A DNA stretch of 64,000 nucleotides from Streptomyces roseirectus (GCF_014489635.1 NZ_CP060828.1:9102001-9166000), one strand, 5' to 3'; shown: positions 11,415 to 19,913, counted from the stretch's first letter. A program made the numbers and translations. The notes: generated by a model from the letters alone, not told the origin.

Positions 11415-11430
11415 CTCCACGACCGTGGAG
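11415..11430. promoter_or_regulatory. 16-bp inverted repeat upstream of AfsR-like gene
   Basis: CTCCACGACCGTGGAG has 7-bp arms separated by AC. It stands about 38 bp before the ATG of the AfsR-like regulator, a position suited to an operator in the leader or promoter. It shares TCCACG/CGTGGA with the inverted repeat at 7614-7630, but with a 2-base rather than 1-base centre, so a common binding protein is only a possibility. Confidence 0.4.
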
Positions 11431-11467
11431 TGATTGCCTGGCATCCGTGTGGAAAGGTGACGGGCGG

Positions 11468-14029
11468 ATGCGAATTCCGGATATCGAAGTGAGTGCGCCG
11501 GATTTCTCCTTCACATTGCTGGGCCCTCTCGAAGTCGTCGGAGCCGACGGCGAGACCTGTCTGCTGCCCGGCCGGCAGCGGGCCGCCCTGTCCGTCCTGC
11601 TGATCCGGGCCGGCCGGGTCGCGAGCATCGGCCAGCTCGTCGACGCCATCTGGGAAGAGGTCCCGCCGCAGACCGCCAGGGCCCAGGTCCAGTTCTGCGT
11701 GCACGCCCTACGCCGGGTCCTCGACGACCTCGCCGTACCCGCCCGCATCGTCACCCAGCCCCCCGGCTACCGCCTGGAGGTCCCCGACGACCGCCTCGAC
11801 AGCCGCGTCTTCGAACGCCACGTCGACACCGCCCGCGCCCTGGCCGCCGCCGGCCGCGCCGAGGACGCCGCCACCGCCTTCCGCCGGGGCCTCGACCTCT
11901 GGCGCGGCCCCGCCCTGGACGGCGCCGGACGCGCGGTGCGCGACCAGGTCGTCTGGCTCGACGAACTGCGCGCCCAGGCGCGGGAGCAGTGCGTGGAACT
12001 GGAGCTGGGGCTCGGGAGACACCGTGAACTGGTCGGTCCGCTGCGCACGTTCCTCGCCGCCGACCCGCTCGCCGAGGGGCTGCGGGGACAGTTGATGCTC
12101 GCGCTGTACCGGTCGGGGATGAAGGGCGAGGCACTGAACGTGTACCGGGCCGGACGGACGCTGAGCGCGGAGCAGCTGGGGCTGGACCCGGGGGAGCGGC
12201 TGCGGGGTCTGCAGGCGGCGATCCTGGCGGACGATCCGGGGCTGCTGTGGACGCCGGGGGAGCGGGCTGCGGGGGCTGGGGAGAGGGGCATGGGGCCGGG
12301 AGAGCGGGCCGCGGGGCCGGGGGATCGGGCGATGGGACCTGAGGGACGGCTCATGGAGCCCGGGGAGCGGGTGGCGGGGCCTGGGGGGCGGGTTGCGGGG
12401 CCTGAGGGATGGCTTATGGGGCCGGGGGAGCGGGCTGCGGGGCTTGAGGGGCGGCTTATGGGGCCGGGGGAGCGGGCTGCGGGGCTTGACGGGCGGCTCA
12501 TGGAGCCCGGGGAGTCCGGGGAGCCGGCGGGGAGGTTCGCCGGGCGCCCGGGACCGTCCCGTGCCACGGCGGCGCCCGCGTACACCGACGACTCCACGTA
12601 CACCGACGACCCCACGCTCCCCTGGAGACCTCGGCGCCCCGCGCCGCTCACCCCCGGTCGGTCCGCCCACCACCGCCCGCCCCGCCAACTCCCGGCCGCG
12701 ATACCGGACTTCACCGGTCACACGGCCCTCGTCGCCGAACTCGTCCGCGAACTCGGCAGCGCGCGCGAACCGGCGGCGGGTCCCCGGATCGTGAACATCA
12801 CCGGCGGCGCGGGCGTCGGCAAGAGCGCGCTCGCCGTGCACGTCGCGCACCGCGTCGCCGCCGCCTTCCCGGACGGCCAGCTGTACGTCGACCTCACCGA
12901 CGTCCGCCCCCCGGGCGCCGCCCTCGCCCAGACCCTCGTCGGCTTCGGCTACGACGCCGGCTCGCTCGCCGGTGACGCCGCGAACGCCGCGCTGTACCGG
13001 AGCCTGCTGGCCGGCCGGCGGTTCCTGGTCCTGCTGGAGGGCGCCCGGGACGAACAGGACGTGGCGTTGCTGCTGCCGGGCTCCGCGGACGGCGTCGTCC
13101 TCGTCACCAGCCGGCGCCGGCTCACGGGGCTGCCGGGGGCGCGGTTCGCGCACGTCGACCCGTTGACCGGGACCGAGGCGGCGGAGCTGCTGGAGCGGCT
13201 GACCGGCGGGGGCGGGCGGGAGCCGGACGCGGTCGCCGCCCTCGTCGACCTCACCGGCGGGCTGCCGCTGGCCCTGCGGATCGTCGGCGCGCGGCTGAGG
13301 GCCCGGCCGCACTGGACCCTGCGCACGATGGTGCGCCACCTCGAAGAGGAGGCACACCGCCTCGACCTCCTCACCCACGGTGAACTCTCCGTCCGCGACA
13401 GCCTGTTGTCCGTCTACACCGACCTCGGCCCCGACGAGGCACGCCTGTTGCGCCGGCTGGGAGCCCTGAGCGGTCGCCGGCTGCCCCGCTGGACGGCGGC
13501 GGCGGTCCTCGGCGAGGGCCGCCGGTGCGCCGACGAACTCCTCGAACGCCTTGCGGACGCGGGCTTGCTGGACACCTCGACGGCGTCCCCGGCCGACGCC
13601 GGCCACTTCCACCGCACCGAACTGGTCCGCCTCTTCTCCGCGGAACGCCTGCGGGCGGACGAACCCGGCGCCGAGCCGGGCGTCCTCCGCCAGATCCTCG
13701 AAGGCTGGCTCTGCCTGGCGGAACACGCCCGCCGCGCGGTCCGCGCCCCCCACGCCCCGGCACCGTCCCCGGCCACCGCCTCCTGGCGGGTCCACGCCGA
13801 CGCCGTCGCCGACGCCCTCACCGACCCCACGGCCTGGCTCCTGCGCGAACGCGAGGGCATGTCAGCGGCGTTGGCCCGGGGGCGCGAGCTGGGGCTGGAG
13901 GAGCTGTGCGGCGCGCTGACGCGCACGGTGAGTTCCTTGTGGACGGACCTGCGCGAGGGCGCGGAGTCGGAGAGGGCCCGGCGGAGCGGGCCGCGCGCGG
14001 TGTCACCTGCGGTGGGCTGGACAGCCTGA
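11468..14029 (+). CDS. AfsR-like large SARP regulator (SARP + NB-ARC), C-terminus apparently lost
   Basis: 853 aa from the ATG at 11468 with GGAAAGG upstream; in-frame GTG 11447 is possible. Residues 1-260 are a SARP module (winged helix plus BTAD). Residues 264-347 are a repetitive linker. From about 430 comes an NB-ARC type ATPase: Walker A GGAGVGKSAL, a VLLEGARD strand in the Walker B position and TSRRR sensor. AfsR relatives normally end in several hundred residues of TPR helices. Here the frame ends soon after the ATPase/winged-helix part with a low-complexity tail (from about residue 835), and the next DNA is insertion-sequence debris. Loss of the TPR sensor by a rearrangement is the simplest reading. 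If functional, it would be a second regulator of the neighbouring PKS cluster. Confidence 0.82.
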   Translation: MRIPDIEVSAPDFSFTLLGPLEVVGADGETCLLPGRQRAALSVLLIRAGRVASIGQLVDAIWEEVPPQTARAQVQFCVHALRRVLDDLAVPARIVTQPPGYRLEVPDDRLDSRVFERHVDTARALAAAGRAEDAATAFRRGLDLWRGPALDGAGRAVRDQVVWLDELRAQAREQCVELELGLGRHRELVGPLRTFLAADPLAEGLRGQLMLALYRSGMKGEALNVYRAGRTLSAEQLGLDPGERLRGLQAAILADDPGLLWTPGERAAGAGERGMGPGERAAGPGDRAMGPEGRLMEPGERVAGPGGRVAGPEGWLMGPGERAAGLEGRLMGPGERAAGLDGRLMEPGESGEPAGRFAGRPGPSRATAAPAYTDDSTYTDDPTLPWRPRRPAPLTPGRSAHHRPPRQLPAAIPDFTGHTALVAELVRELGSAREPAAGPRIVNITGGAGVGKSALAVHVAHRVAAAFPDGQLYVDLTDVRPPGAALAQTLVGFGYDAGSLAGDAANAALYRSLLAGRRFLVLLEGARDEQDVALLLPGSADGVVLVTSRRRLTGLPGARFAHVDPLTGTEAAELLERLTGGGGREPDAVAALVDLTGGLPLALRIVGARLRARPHWTLRTMVRHLEEEAHRLDLLTHGELSVRDSLLSVYTDLGPDEARLLRRLGALSGRRLPRWTAAAVLGEGRRCADELLERLADAGLLDTSTASPADAGHFHRTELVRLFSAERLRADEPGAEPGVLRQILEGWLCLAEHARRAVRAPHAPAPSPATASWRVHADAVADALTDPTAWLLREREGMSAALARGRELGLEELCGALTRTVSSLWTDLREGAESERARRSGPRAVSPAVGWTA
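12257..12508 (+). repeat. In-frame 42-bp (14-aa) tandem repeats in AfsR-like linker
   Basis: Five 14-residue units of the form GERAAGxxxRxMGP are interleaved with two 7-residue half units (such as EGRLMEP), 84 residues in all. The DNA is G-rich on the plus strand, with GGGGGAGCGGGC recurring. The last two full units are nearly identical, suggesting recent slippage or unequal recombination. The stretch lies exactly between the activator and ATPase domains, so copy number should vary without breaking either domain. Confidence 0.85.
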
Positions 14030-14134
14030 CCGCAACCACCCCGCCCCACCGGCCACCCCACCGCCTCGGACAACTCCTGTGCCCCCCCCCCCGCGGAAGA
14101 TTCCTGGCGGGTGTGCCGCTGAGGTGCCCCCGAG

Positions 14135-14242
14135 ATGCGGAGGGCGACAGCGGATCAGAAGCTCAGGAAGTTGACCGTCGACCCCGAGGCTCTGCGTGGC
14201 TGGATCCGCCAGGCCGAGGCGGACGCCAGTGAACGCGACTGA
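14135..14242 (+). pseudogene. IS3-family OrfA transposase fragment
   Basis: A 35-codon frame from the ATG at 14135 contains the second part of an IS3 OrfA helix-turn-helix, with the pattern DPEALRGWIRQAEADA followed by SERD and a stop. The rest of OrfA and all of OrfB are absent. An 11-base C run (14082-14092) lies just upstream. It is one piece of the IS debris that follows the truncated AfsR-like gene. Confidence 0.6.
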
Positions 14243-14276
14243 ATACGAGTCTGAGGGGCTGCCGACGCCAGGTGCT

Positions 14277-14397
14277 CGGGAGATTCCTGTCTCCTGCCCG
14301 GGCCGGGCGTTTTTCTCAGCGGTGGCTGTCGGGCACGCCGCATGACCGGGGACTGCCCCGGGGGACGACCGCACGTGGGTCCGGGCCTCAGGGTGTC
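14277..14397. repeat. 115-bp dispersed repeat, copy A
   Basis: About 85-90% identical, in the same orientation, to 34191-34303. Both copies contain a GGAGA...TCTCC inverted repeat, then GGGCCGGGCGTTTTTCTC, a GGGCACGCC box and a GACCGGGGAC stem. This copy lies beside the IS701-like remnant. The other copy lies beside an ISL3-like remnant and just after a TetR gene stop. It is probably an IS end or a mobile terminator-like sequence; by eye I cannot tell which. Confidence 0.7.
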
Positions 14398-14409
14398 GAG
14401 AACTTGGCA

Positions 14410-14740
14410 GGGGGGAGACCAGCGCGGGCACTTTTGGGGCCAGGAGCTGTTCGGTGAGGAAGGCATGGACGGCGGTCACGAGGGTGATGTGGTGGTGCCA
14501 ACCCGGCCAGGACCGGCCCTCGAAGTGGTCCAGGCCCAGGCTGTGTTTGAGTTCGCGGTGATTGTGCTCGACGCGCCGGCGGACCTTGGCCGGACGGACC
14601 AGCTCGGTGACCGGTGTGTCGGAGGGTAGGTTCGACAGCCAGTAATCGGTTGGCGCGTCGGCATCGGCGGACCATTCGACCAGCAGCCGGCAGTCGGGCA
14701 GGCCCCCGTCCCACCAGCCCTGTTCGGCCGGGGCAGCGGC
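14410..14740 (-). pseudogene. IS701-family transposase, C-terminal fragment
   Basis: Read on the minus strand, the frame contains PTDYWLSNLPSDTPVTELV, then RRRVEHNHRELK and GLDHFEGRSWPGWHHH, which match the conserved C-terminal block of Streptomyces IS701-type DDE transposases (YREX2K region). The N-terminal two thirds with the first catalytic aspartates are missing, and sequence on both sides is unrelated. It is therefore non-functional. Confidence 0.75.
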
Positions 14741-14946
14741 TTTGCCGGGACGCTCCACGGCGCCTTGTCGGCCGGGCGGACGCGCACCGCGGCGAAGCGG
14801 GAGCGTGACTCCCCTCACGCCCCGTTCCGCCAGGTGAGAGGGGTGAAGGCCTCCTGTCCGAGTCCGGCCGCCAGGGTTGCCAGGGAAGGTGCGGCCTGCC
14901 GGTAGCGCGGCTGAGGCCCACAGTCGATGGGCCCGTTGCGGTCGGC

Positions 14947-15297
14947 GTGCCGCGCAGCGCGGGCGAGGTCATCCGCTATCTGGCCCGGATGCGCCCCCAA
15001 CTCCACGTCACCCCGGCCGTCTTGGACGCCCTGGGGTTCCTGCGCGGCTTGGGCCGCACCGGACGGAAACGGGTGGTCGTGCGCGTGCTGATGAACGACG
15101 TGGTGGGGCTGCTCCCGAGCTGGGCGCGCACAGAACTCGGCATTCACCGACCGGCCCTGGTGCGCGCCGACTGGGACCGGCCGGCGGCCACCGTGGTCGG
15201 CTGGGCGCTGGAGTGGGCCCGCGGCCCCTCCGAGATCCATGCCGCAGCGCGGGCCCGACTGGTCGAGGCGGAGCCGGGACCACGCGACGGGTTCTGA
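14947..15297 (+). pseudogene. C-terminal fragment of an MpaB/DUF2236-like oxygenase
   Basis: 116 codons from a GTG. The sequence (PRSAGEVIRYLARMRPQL, then LLPSWARTELG and a final ALEWARGPSE segment) resembles the last third of DUF2236 oxygenases (latex-clearing-protein/MpaB family). The heme-associated N-terminal part is absent; upstream DNA is IS debris. No convincing ribosome binding site precedes the GTG. I treat it as a truncated remnant, but a small novel protein cannot be excluded. Confidence 0.45.
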
Positions 15298-15429
15298 AGG
15301 GCTCGCCGACGGTTGCCCCTCGTCAAGTCACGGAGATCGGTTGACCACTTGAAGGCCGCGACCGGACGCGCCGAGCAGCCGTTCGAAAACCATGCGACGT
15401 ATCGCGGGCGCCCCCGGCAGGATGCTCCT

Positions 15430-16947
15430 GTGAACCCTGTGCTGTGCGGGCTCGCCGCCAATCCGGCCCTCCCCGGTGAACTCATCGATGAGCTGATCGG
15501 CCTCGCGGACACCGGGGTCGACGAGATTCTCGCCGAGCGCGTGGATCTCAGCCGGGCACAGGTCGTCGCGCTCGCCCGTCGCGTCCCGGAGACCGCGGTG
15601 CTGCTCGCCTACCGGGGCAAGCTGACCGCCGCCGACGTCGATCCCTCGGCGCAGCCGCGTGCCGCGCTGGCCCTCCTGGACGAGGGTGCCGGCTGCCCGG
15701 AGTGGGCACGCCGCTTCGCGGCGGATCCGGTCGCAGAGCACAGGGAGAAGCTGGCGGCCTGTCCCGGTCTTCCGCCCGATGTCGTGGAGACGCTCGCCGC
15801 CGACGCGGAGGCAGAGGTCGTAGCGGAGCTGGCCCTGTGGGCGACGCCGGACGTGGCGGCCCGGCTCGCGCGGCACCCGCACGCGGCGGTGCGCAGCGCC
15901 GTGGCCGCCAACGAGGCGACACCCCCGTCCGTACTGGCGATGCTGATCACGGGGGAGGAACTGGCACTGGCCCGGACGTGCCTGGTCTGTGACCGCGAGA
16001 CGACTCCCTTCGTGCATGATCCGAACTGCTCGCTGACCGACTGCGAGCTGCCACCGGGTGCCTCGTGCGACGGCTCCCACGAATCCACCACGCACGAGAT
16101 GTACGCAAGAGCGTTGGCCAACCCGGCCACGCCCACCGCAGCAGTCGTCGGCTTCGCCGACCACCCTTCGACGCTGCTGCGCTACCAACTGGCCGCGCGC
16201 CCGGACCTGCCACAGACGGTGTACGGGCGGCTCGCCCGTGATTCCGTTCCCGGTGTCCGCGCCGGCCTCGCGGAGAATCCGGCGATCGACGACGCCCTGA
16301 TCCGCGCGCTGGCCGGCGACCGCGGCCATGACGTACAGCGCATGCTGGCGCACAATCCGCGGGTGCCGCTCGATGTGCTCGCCGAGCTGACCGGTGTCAC
16401 CAAGATCGGTCCGACCCTGCTGCCGCGGATCGCCGCCGCGTCCGAGTCCGAGATCAGGGAGCTGGCCGCATCGCCGAATCCCACGCTGCGGATGCTCCTG
16501 GCCGCCCGCCGTGATCTGCTGCCCGGGATCCGCGACGAGCTGGCCACGGACCCCGACGCGAAGGTACTCGCGTCCATCGCACCGCACCCTGGGCTCTCCG
16601 ACGCCCGACTGCGCGCCATGACCGACCGGCACGGCGCCCGGGTCATCGCGAGAGTGGCGACCAACCCGGACGCGTCACCGGCACTCCTGCACGACCTGGC
16701 CCGACACCAGCCACCCGTCAGCAAGGCACTCCGGGAGATCGCCCGACACCGCAACGCGACGGCACCGGCACTGCTCGCCTGCCTGGCGGACGTACGGGCA
16801 CGCCCCATGGCCGCCGCCCATCCGGCACTGCCACCGCAGACCATCGTGGACCTCCTCACCGACGACGACTGCGACGTGGCGGAAGCCGCCGCTGCCAACC
16901 CCTCCCTGCCCTCGGCCGTCATGACGCGACTGGTGTCACGCACCTGA
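15430..16947 (+). CDS. Leucine-rich-repeat-variant (LRV)-like helical repeat protein with a Cys/His cluster
   Basis: 505 aa from the GTG at 15430, preceded by GCAGGA at 15418; the frame is open further upstream but without a better start. Most of the protein is short helical repeats of about 24 residues with recurrent A-x-N-P-x-x-P turns (AANPALPG, ANEATPPSV, AENPAIDD, AHNPRVPL, ATNPDASP, AANPSLPS). This is typical of LRV/ARM-like proteins. Near residues 181-215 a Cys/His-rich insert (CLVC...H...C...C...C...H) could bind a metal. There are no membrane segments, signal peptide or enzyme motifs. Streptomyces genomes hold several such proteins of unknown function. It stands alone between decayed regions and appears intact. 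Confidence 0.7.
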   Translation: MNPVLCGLAANPALPGELIDELIGLADTGVDEILAERVDLSRAQVVALARRVPETAVLLAYRGKLTAADVDPSAQPRAALALLDEGAGCPEWARRFAADPVAEHREKLAACPGLPPDVVETLAADAEAEVVAELALWATPDVAARLARHPHAAVRSAVAANEATPPSVLAMLITGEELALARTCLVCDRETTPFVHDPNCSLTDCELPPGASCDGSHESTTHEMYARALANPATPTAAVVGFADHPSTLLRYQLAARPDLPQTVYGRLARDSVPGVRAGLAENPAIDDALIRALAGDRGHDVQRMLAHNPRVPLDVLAELTGVTKIGPTLLPRIAAASESEIRELAASPNPTLRMLLAARRDLLPGIRDELATDPDAKVLASIAPHPGLSDARLRAMTDRHGARVIARVATNPDASPALLHDLARHQPPVSKALREIARHRNATAPALLACLADVRARPMAAAHPALPPQTIVDLLTDDDCDVAEAAAANPSLPSAVMTRLVSRT

Positions 16948-17111
16948 TCCGACACCCCCGGGCACCCGCATGCGCAGCAACCGGCCCCCTGACCTGGCCC
17001 ACTTGGGCGAAACCCCCGCCACGACTACCGCCTCGCACTTCTGACCTGCCGTCAATTCTCTTGCGGGCGTCCAACGCCGGTGCCTCATGCCCCGTCCGAA
17101 AAGAGGTCCAT

Positions 17112-17322
17112 ATGCCCAGACCGTCCCGCCTGGCCGGTGCTGCCACGGCCACGCTCGCCCACCCACTTCGACCTGGCCGCGAGAACATCGCGCTGGAATC
17201 CGACGGATCCGCCGACCTGACGCTCGCCTTCGCCCGCCAGGTCGCGAACGTCACCCGGCAGGGCGACACACGGATCCTCGCCACTCTGCCAGCCGTGGCG
17301 AACCCGAACACACCTATCATCC
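17112..17322 (+). pseudogene. N-terminal fragment of SMP-30/gluconolactonase-like protein
   Basis: ATG with AAGAGG 5 bp upstream. The first 70 codons contain RENIALESDGSADLTLAFAR followed by VANVTRQGDTRILATLP. This resembles the first beta-propeller blade of SMP-30/lactonase proteins (ENIAxxxDGxxYVTxAxAxxV). After about 17322 the frame runs antisense into the tail of a decayed MBL-fold gene, so the protein is cut short. Assignment rests on one blade only. Confidence 0.4.
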
Positions 17323-17899
17323 AGGAGGAAGCGGCCGACGTGCGTGACGATCAACCGGTGCGCGCCGACCGTGTCGCCGGCGTCCTCGGGTGTGTGCTGC
17401 ACCTGCTCGCCCTCGGCCGGTGCCTGCGCGCTCTCCGCCTCGCAGAGCAGCACGTCGCACCCCTCGGCCAACTCGGTGAGGCTCGGGCAAGGGGCCGTAT
17501 CCCCGGAGTACACCAGCGACCTGCCCGCCGCCTCGATGCGCACGGCGAAAGGCCGGAACGCCATGCGACACGGCCCGGCTGGTCAGCCGCAGCGAGCCGA
17601 TGGTCGCCCGGTGTCCGTCGTGCGACTCGGTGACGGCGAAGGCGGATTCGACCGGACTGCGGGCCGGTGTGTTGATGAGGAACGCGGCCAACCGGTCGGC
17701 GATGCCGGCCGGACCGTAGGGCGGGATGGGGCGTGCGAGACGGATGTCCGCGTACAGGGCGCCGTAATACGCCGTGAGGAGGTCCGCGCTGTGATCGGCG
17801 TGCAGATGCGAGATCCAGATCGCGTCGAGCTCGTCCAGCCGCACGTGACGACGGCGTCGCGCACTCCAGGACCGTGAGGCTGAAGAGTTCGCTGCTCAT
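17320..17899 (-). pseudogene. MBL-fold metallo-hydrolase, frameshifted and internally deleted
   Basis: On the minus strand the usual N-terminus (MSSELFSLTVLECATP) is followed, in another frame and after an apparent gap of about 30 residues, by RLDELDAIWISHLHADHSAD with the metal-binding HxHxDH motif. Near 17565-17590 the frame shifts again: VSHGVPAF continues as FAVRIEAAGRSLVYSGDT, then CDVLLCEA, HTPEDAGDT and HRLIVTHVGRF. These blocks in order are those of an RNase Z-like MBL hydrolase. At least two frame breaks make it a pseudogene. The N-terminal part is next to, and divergent from, the TetR gene at 17987. Confidence 0.7.
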
Positions 17900-17986
17900 C
17901 CCGGGAGCTCAGAACGCGTGATCCACAACTCTCCCGGGTTTCTCGTGGAGATCGGGAGTTACGATGGCTCGCGCGAACGAGAGGGG

Positions 17987-18685
17987 ATGGTGGAGATAGC
18001 CACGCAGGCCGCCGCCGCGCAGCCCCGCACCCCCTTGAGCAGGAAGCGGGTCCTGGACACCGCCGTCGCCCTGGCCGACGAAGGCGGGGTCGAAGCGCTC
18101 AGCATGCGGAAGATCGCGCAGCCACTCGGGGTCGTGCCCATGGCGCTGTACAAGCACGTGGCCAACAAGAACGAGTTGCTGGACGGCATGATCGACGTCC
18201 TCGTCGGCGAGATCGACCCGCCGGCCACCGACACCGACTGGAAGACCGCCATCCGCAGGCGGATCCTGTCGGCCCGCCGCATGCTGCTGCGCCACCCGTG
18301 GGCGTCCGCGGTCATCGAGGCGCGGATGAAGGCACGGGCCACCCCGACGCCCGCGATGCTGGAGTACCTGGACTCGATGATCGGGATCTTCCGGGCCGGG
18401 GGTTTCTCCGTCGACCTGGTCCATCACGCGATGCACGTCATGGGCAGCCGCCTGCTGGGCTTCTCCCAGGAACTGTTCGAGGACTCCGCCGGCGGTGAAC
18501 CGGACCCGGACGCCTTGCCGCCCGAGGAGATGGCCGCGCGCTACCCCCACATCGCCGAACTGGCCATGGCCGTCGCCCACGACCCGGAGTCGGTCGTCGG
18601 CTCGGGCTGCGACGACCAGTTCGAGTTCGAGTTCGCTCTGGACCTGACGCTGGACGGCCTGGAACGGCTCAGGACGGCGAGCTGA
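17987..18685 (+). CDS. TetR/AcrR-family transcriptional regulator
   Basis: 232 aa from the ATG at 17987; the GTG at 17990 has better spacing from GAGAGGGG, and an in-frame ATG at 17918 is less likely. N-terminal HTH (about residues 20-65: LDTAVALADEGGVEALSMRK, then the VPMALYKHVANKNELLDGM recognition helix region). The C-terminal ligand domain is of the TetR_C (tetracycline-repressor-like) type. It is followed after 127 bp by an oxidoreductase gene with two palindromic operators in its promoter, which it most likely represses. Confidence 0.88.
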   Translation: MVEIATQAAAAQPRTPLSRKRVLDTAVALADEGGVEALSMRKIAQPLGVVPMALYKHVANKNELLDGMIDVLVGEIDPPATDTDWKTAIRRRILSARRMLLRHPWASAVIEARMKARATPTPAMLEYLDSMIGIFRAGGFSVDLVHHAMHVMGSRLLGFSQELFEDSAGGEPDPDALPPEEMAARYPHIAELAMAVAHDPESVVGSGCDDQFEFEFALDLTLDGLERLRTAS

Positions 18686-18737
18686 CCCGCCGGAGCCGTC
18701 GCCGCACTCCCTCTCCGAACCAGCTCCTCCCCACCCC

Positions 18738-18791
18738 TTGACCGGTGTACTGCGTACACCTAGCTTGCTTAGAAGGTGTACGCAGTACACC
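18738..18791 (+). promoter_or_regulatory. Promoter with two 17-bp palindromic operators
   Basis: A -35 TTGACC at 18738 and -10 TAGCTT at 18761 are separated by exactly 17 bp. That spacer is itself a palindrome, GGTGTACTGCGTACACC (18744-18760). A second copy, GGTGTACGCAGTACACC (18775-18791), begins near the expected transcription start and is the exact reverse complement of the first. Centres are 31 bp apart, three helical turns. A bound dimer at the first site would cover both promoter boxes. The TetR protein encoded just upstream is the obvious candidate ligand; that link is inference. Confidence 0.75.
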
Positions 18792-18812
18792 CCGAAGGGT
18801 GGGGGAAACCGG

Positions 18813-19802
18813 ATGAAGGCGATCGTTCAGGAGCGGTTCGGCCCGCCGGACATCCTGCGGCTGGCGGAGACCGACGTACCCGAGGTCGGGGCCGGCGAGG
18901 TGCTGGTGCGGGTGCGCGCCGCCGCGATCAACCCGTACGACTGGCACCTGATGCGAGGCGACCCGTTCATGGCGCGGCTGACACCGGACGTGGGACTGAC
19001 CCGGCCGAAGAGCCGGGTGGCCGGGGTCGACGCGGCCGGACGTGTTGAGGTCGTCGGCGCCGCTGTGCGCGGGCTGTGTCCCGGCGACGAGGTCCTGGGA
19101 TTCTGCCCGGGCTCCTTCGCCGAGTACGCGCGCACCACCCCGGACCTGCTGGTGCCCAAGCCCGAGGGCCTGACCTTCGAGCAGGCCGCCGCGATCCCGA
19201 TGGGGGCGGTGACCGCGCTGCGCGGCATCCGGACCGTGGCCCAGGTGCAGGCCGGACAGCGGGTGCTGGTCAACGGGGCGGGCGGCGGCGTGGGCACCTT
19301 CGCCGTGCAGATCGCCGCGGCCCTGGGCGCGGAGGTGACGGGGGCGTGCAGTGCGCGCAACGCCGAACTCGTGCGCTCACTGGGCGCCGCGCACGCCGTC
19401 GACTACACCCGGGAGGACTTCACCGACGGGCGCACGCGCTATGACGTGATCCTGGACAACGTGGGCAACCGTCCGCTGAGCCGGCTGCGCAAGGCACTCC
19501 CCCCGAGCGGGGTCCTGGTGGCCAACGGGGGCGGCTCGCCCGGCCACGTGGTCGGGGCGATGGGCTCGATGCTGAAGGTGATCGCGGTCAACGCGATCGT
19601 CCGGCAACGGCTCCGCGTGATCCTTCCGGCGGCCCCTGCCGGACCGACCCACGAGGACCTCCTCGCCGTCACCGCACTCATCGAGGCCGGCAAGCTCACC
19701 CCGGTGATAGACCGGACGTACACCCTGGCCGAAGCGGCCGAGGGCGTGCGCCACGTGGAACGGGGCCACGCACGCGGCAAGGTCGTGGTCACTGTGCCGT
19801 GA
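18813..19802 (+). CDS. NAD(P)-dependent medium-chain oxidoreductase (quinone reductase-like)
   Basis: 329 aa from the ATG at 18813 with GGGGGAA upstream. MDR superfamily: N-terminal GroES-like domain (PPDILRLAETDVPEVGAGEV, AAINPYDWHLMRGD) and a Rossmann domain with NGAGGGVGTFAVQIA. The catalytic-zinc residues of classical alcohol dehydrogenases are not evident, which points to the quinone oxidoreductase branch (NADPH, electrophilic quinones/enones). Length is normal. It probably responds to a toxic small molecule through the TetR-type operators in its promoter. Confidence 0.88.
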   Translation: MKAIVQERFGPPDILRLAETDVPEVGAGEVLVRVRAAAINPYDWHLMRGDPFMARLTPDVGLTRPKSRVAGVDAAGRVEVVGAAVRGLCPGDEVLGFCPGSFAEYARTTPDLLVPKPEGLTFEQAAAIPMGAVTALRGIRTVAQVQAGQRVLVNGAGGGVGTFAVQIAAALGAEVTGACSARNAELVRSLGAAHAVDYTREDFTDGRTRYDVILDNVGNRPLSRLRKALPPSGVLVANGGGSPGHVVGAMGSMLKVIAVNAIVRQRLRVILPAAPAGPTHEDLLAVTALIEAGKLTPVIDRTYTLAEAAEGVRHVERGHARGKVVVTVP

Positions 19803-19913
19803 GCGTCTCCGGCCTTCGTCGCTCCAGACCCGCCGGCCGTCTTCGACGTAGACGGTCACATACGGTTCGTCAGGTCCTGCGGTGCGATGCCCCGGACGTT
19901 CGCTAGACTCGGC

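Noticed and set aside
12257..12508. Regularly repeated 42-bp units that might suggest a CRISPR-like array
   Set aside because: Units are contiguous, in frame and without unique spacers or cas genes. They are coding tandem repeats in a protein linker.
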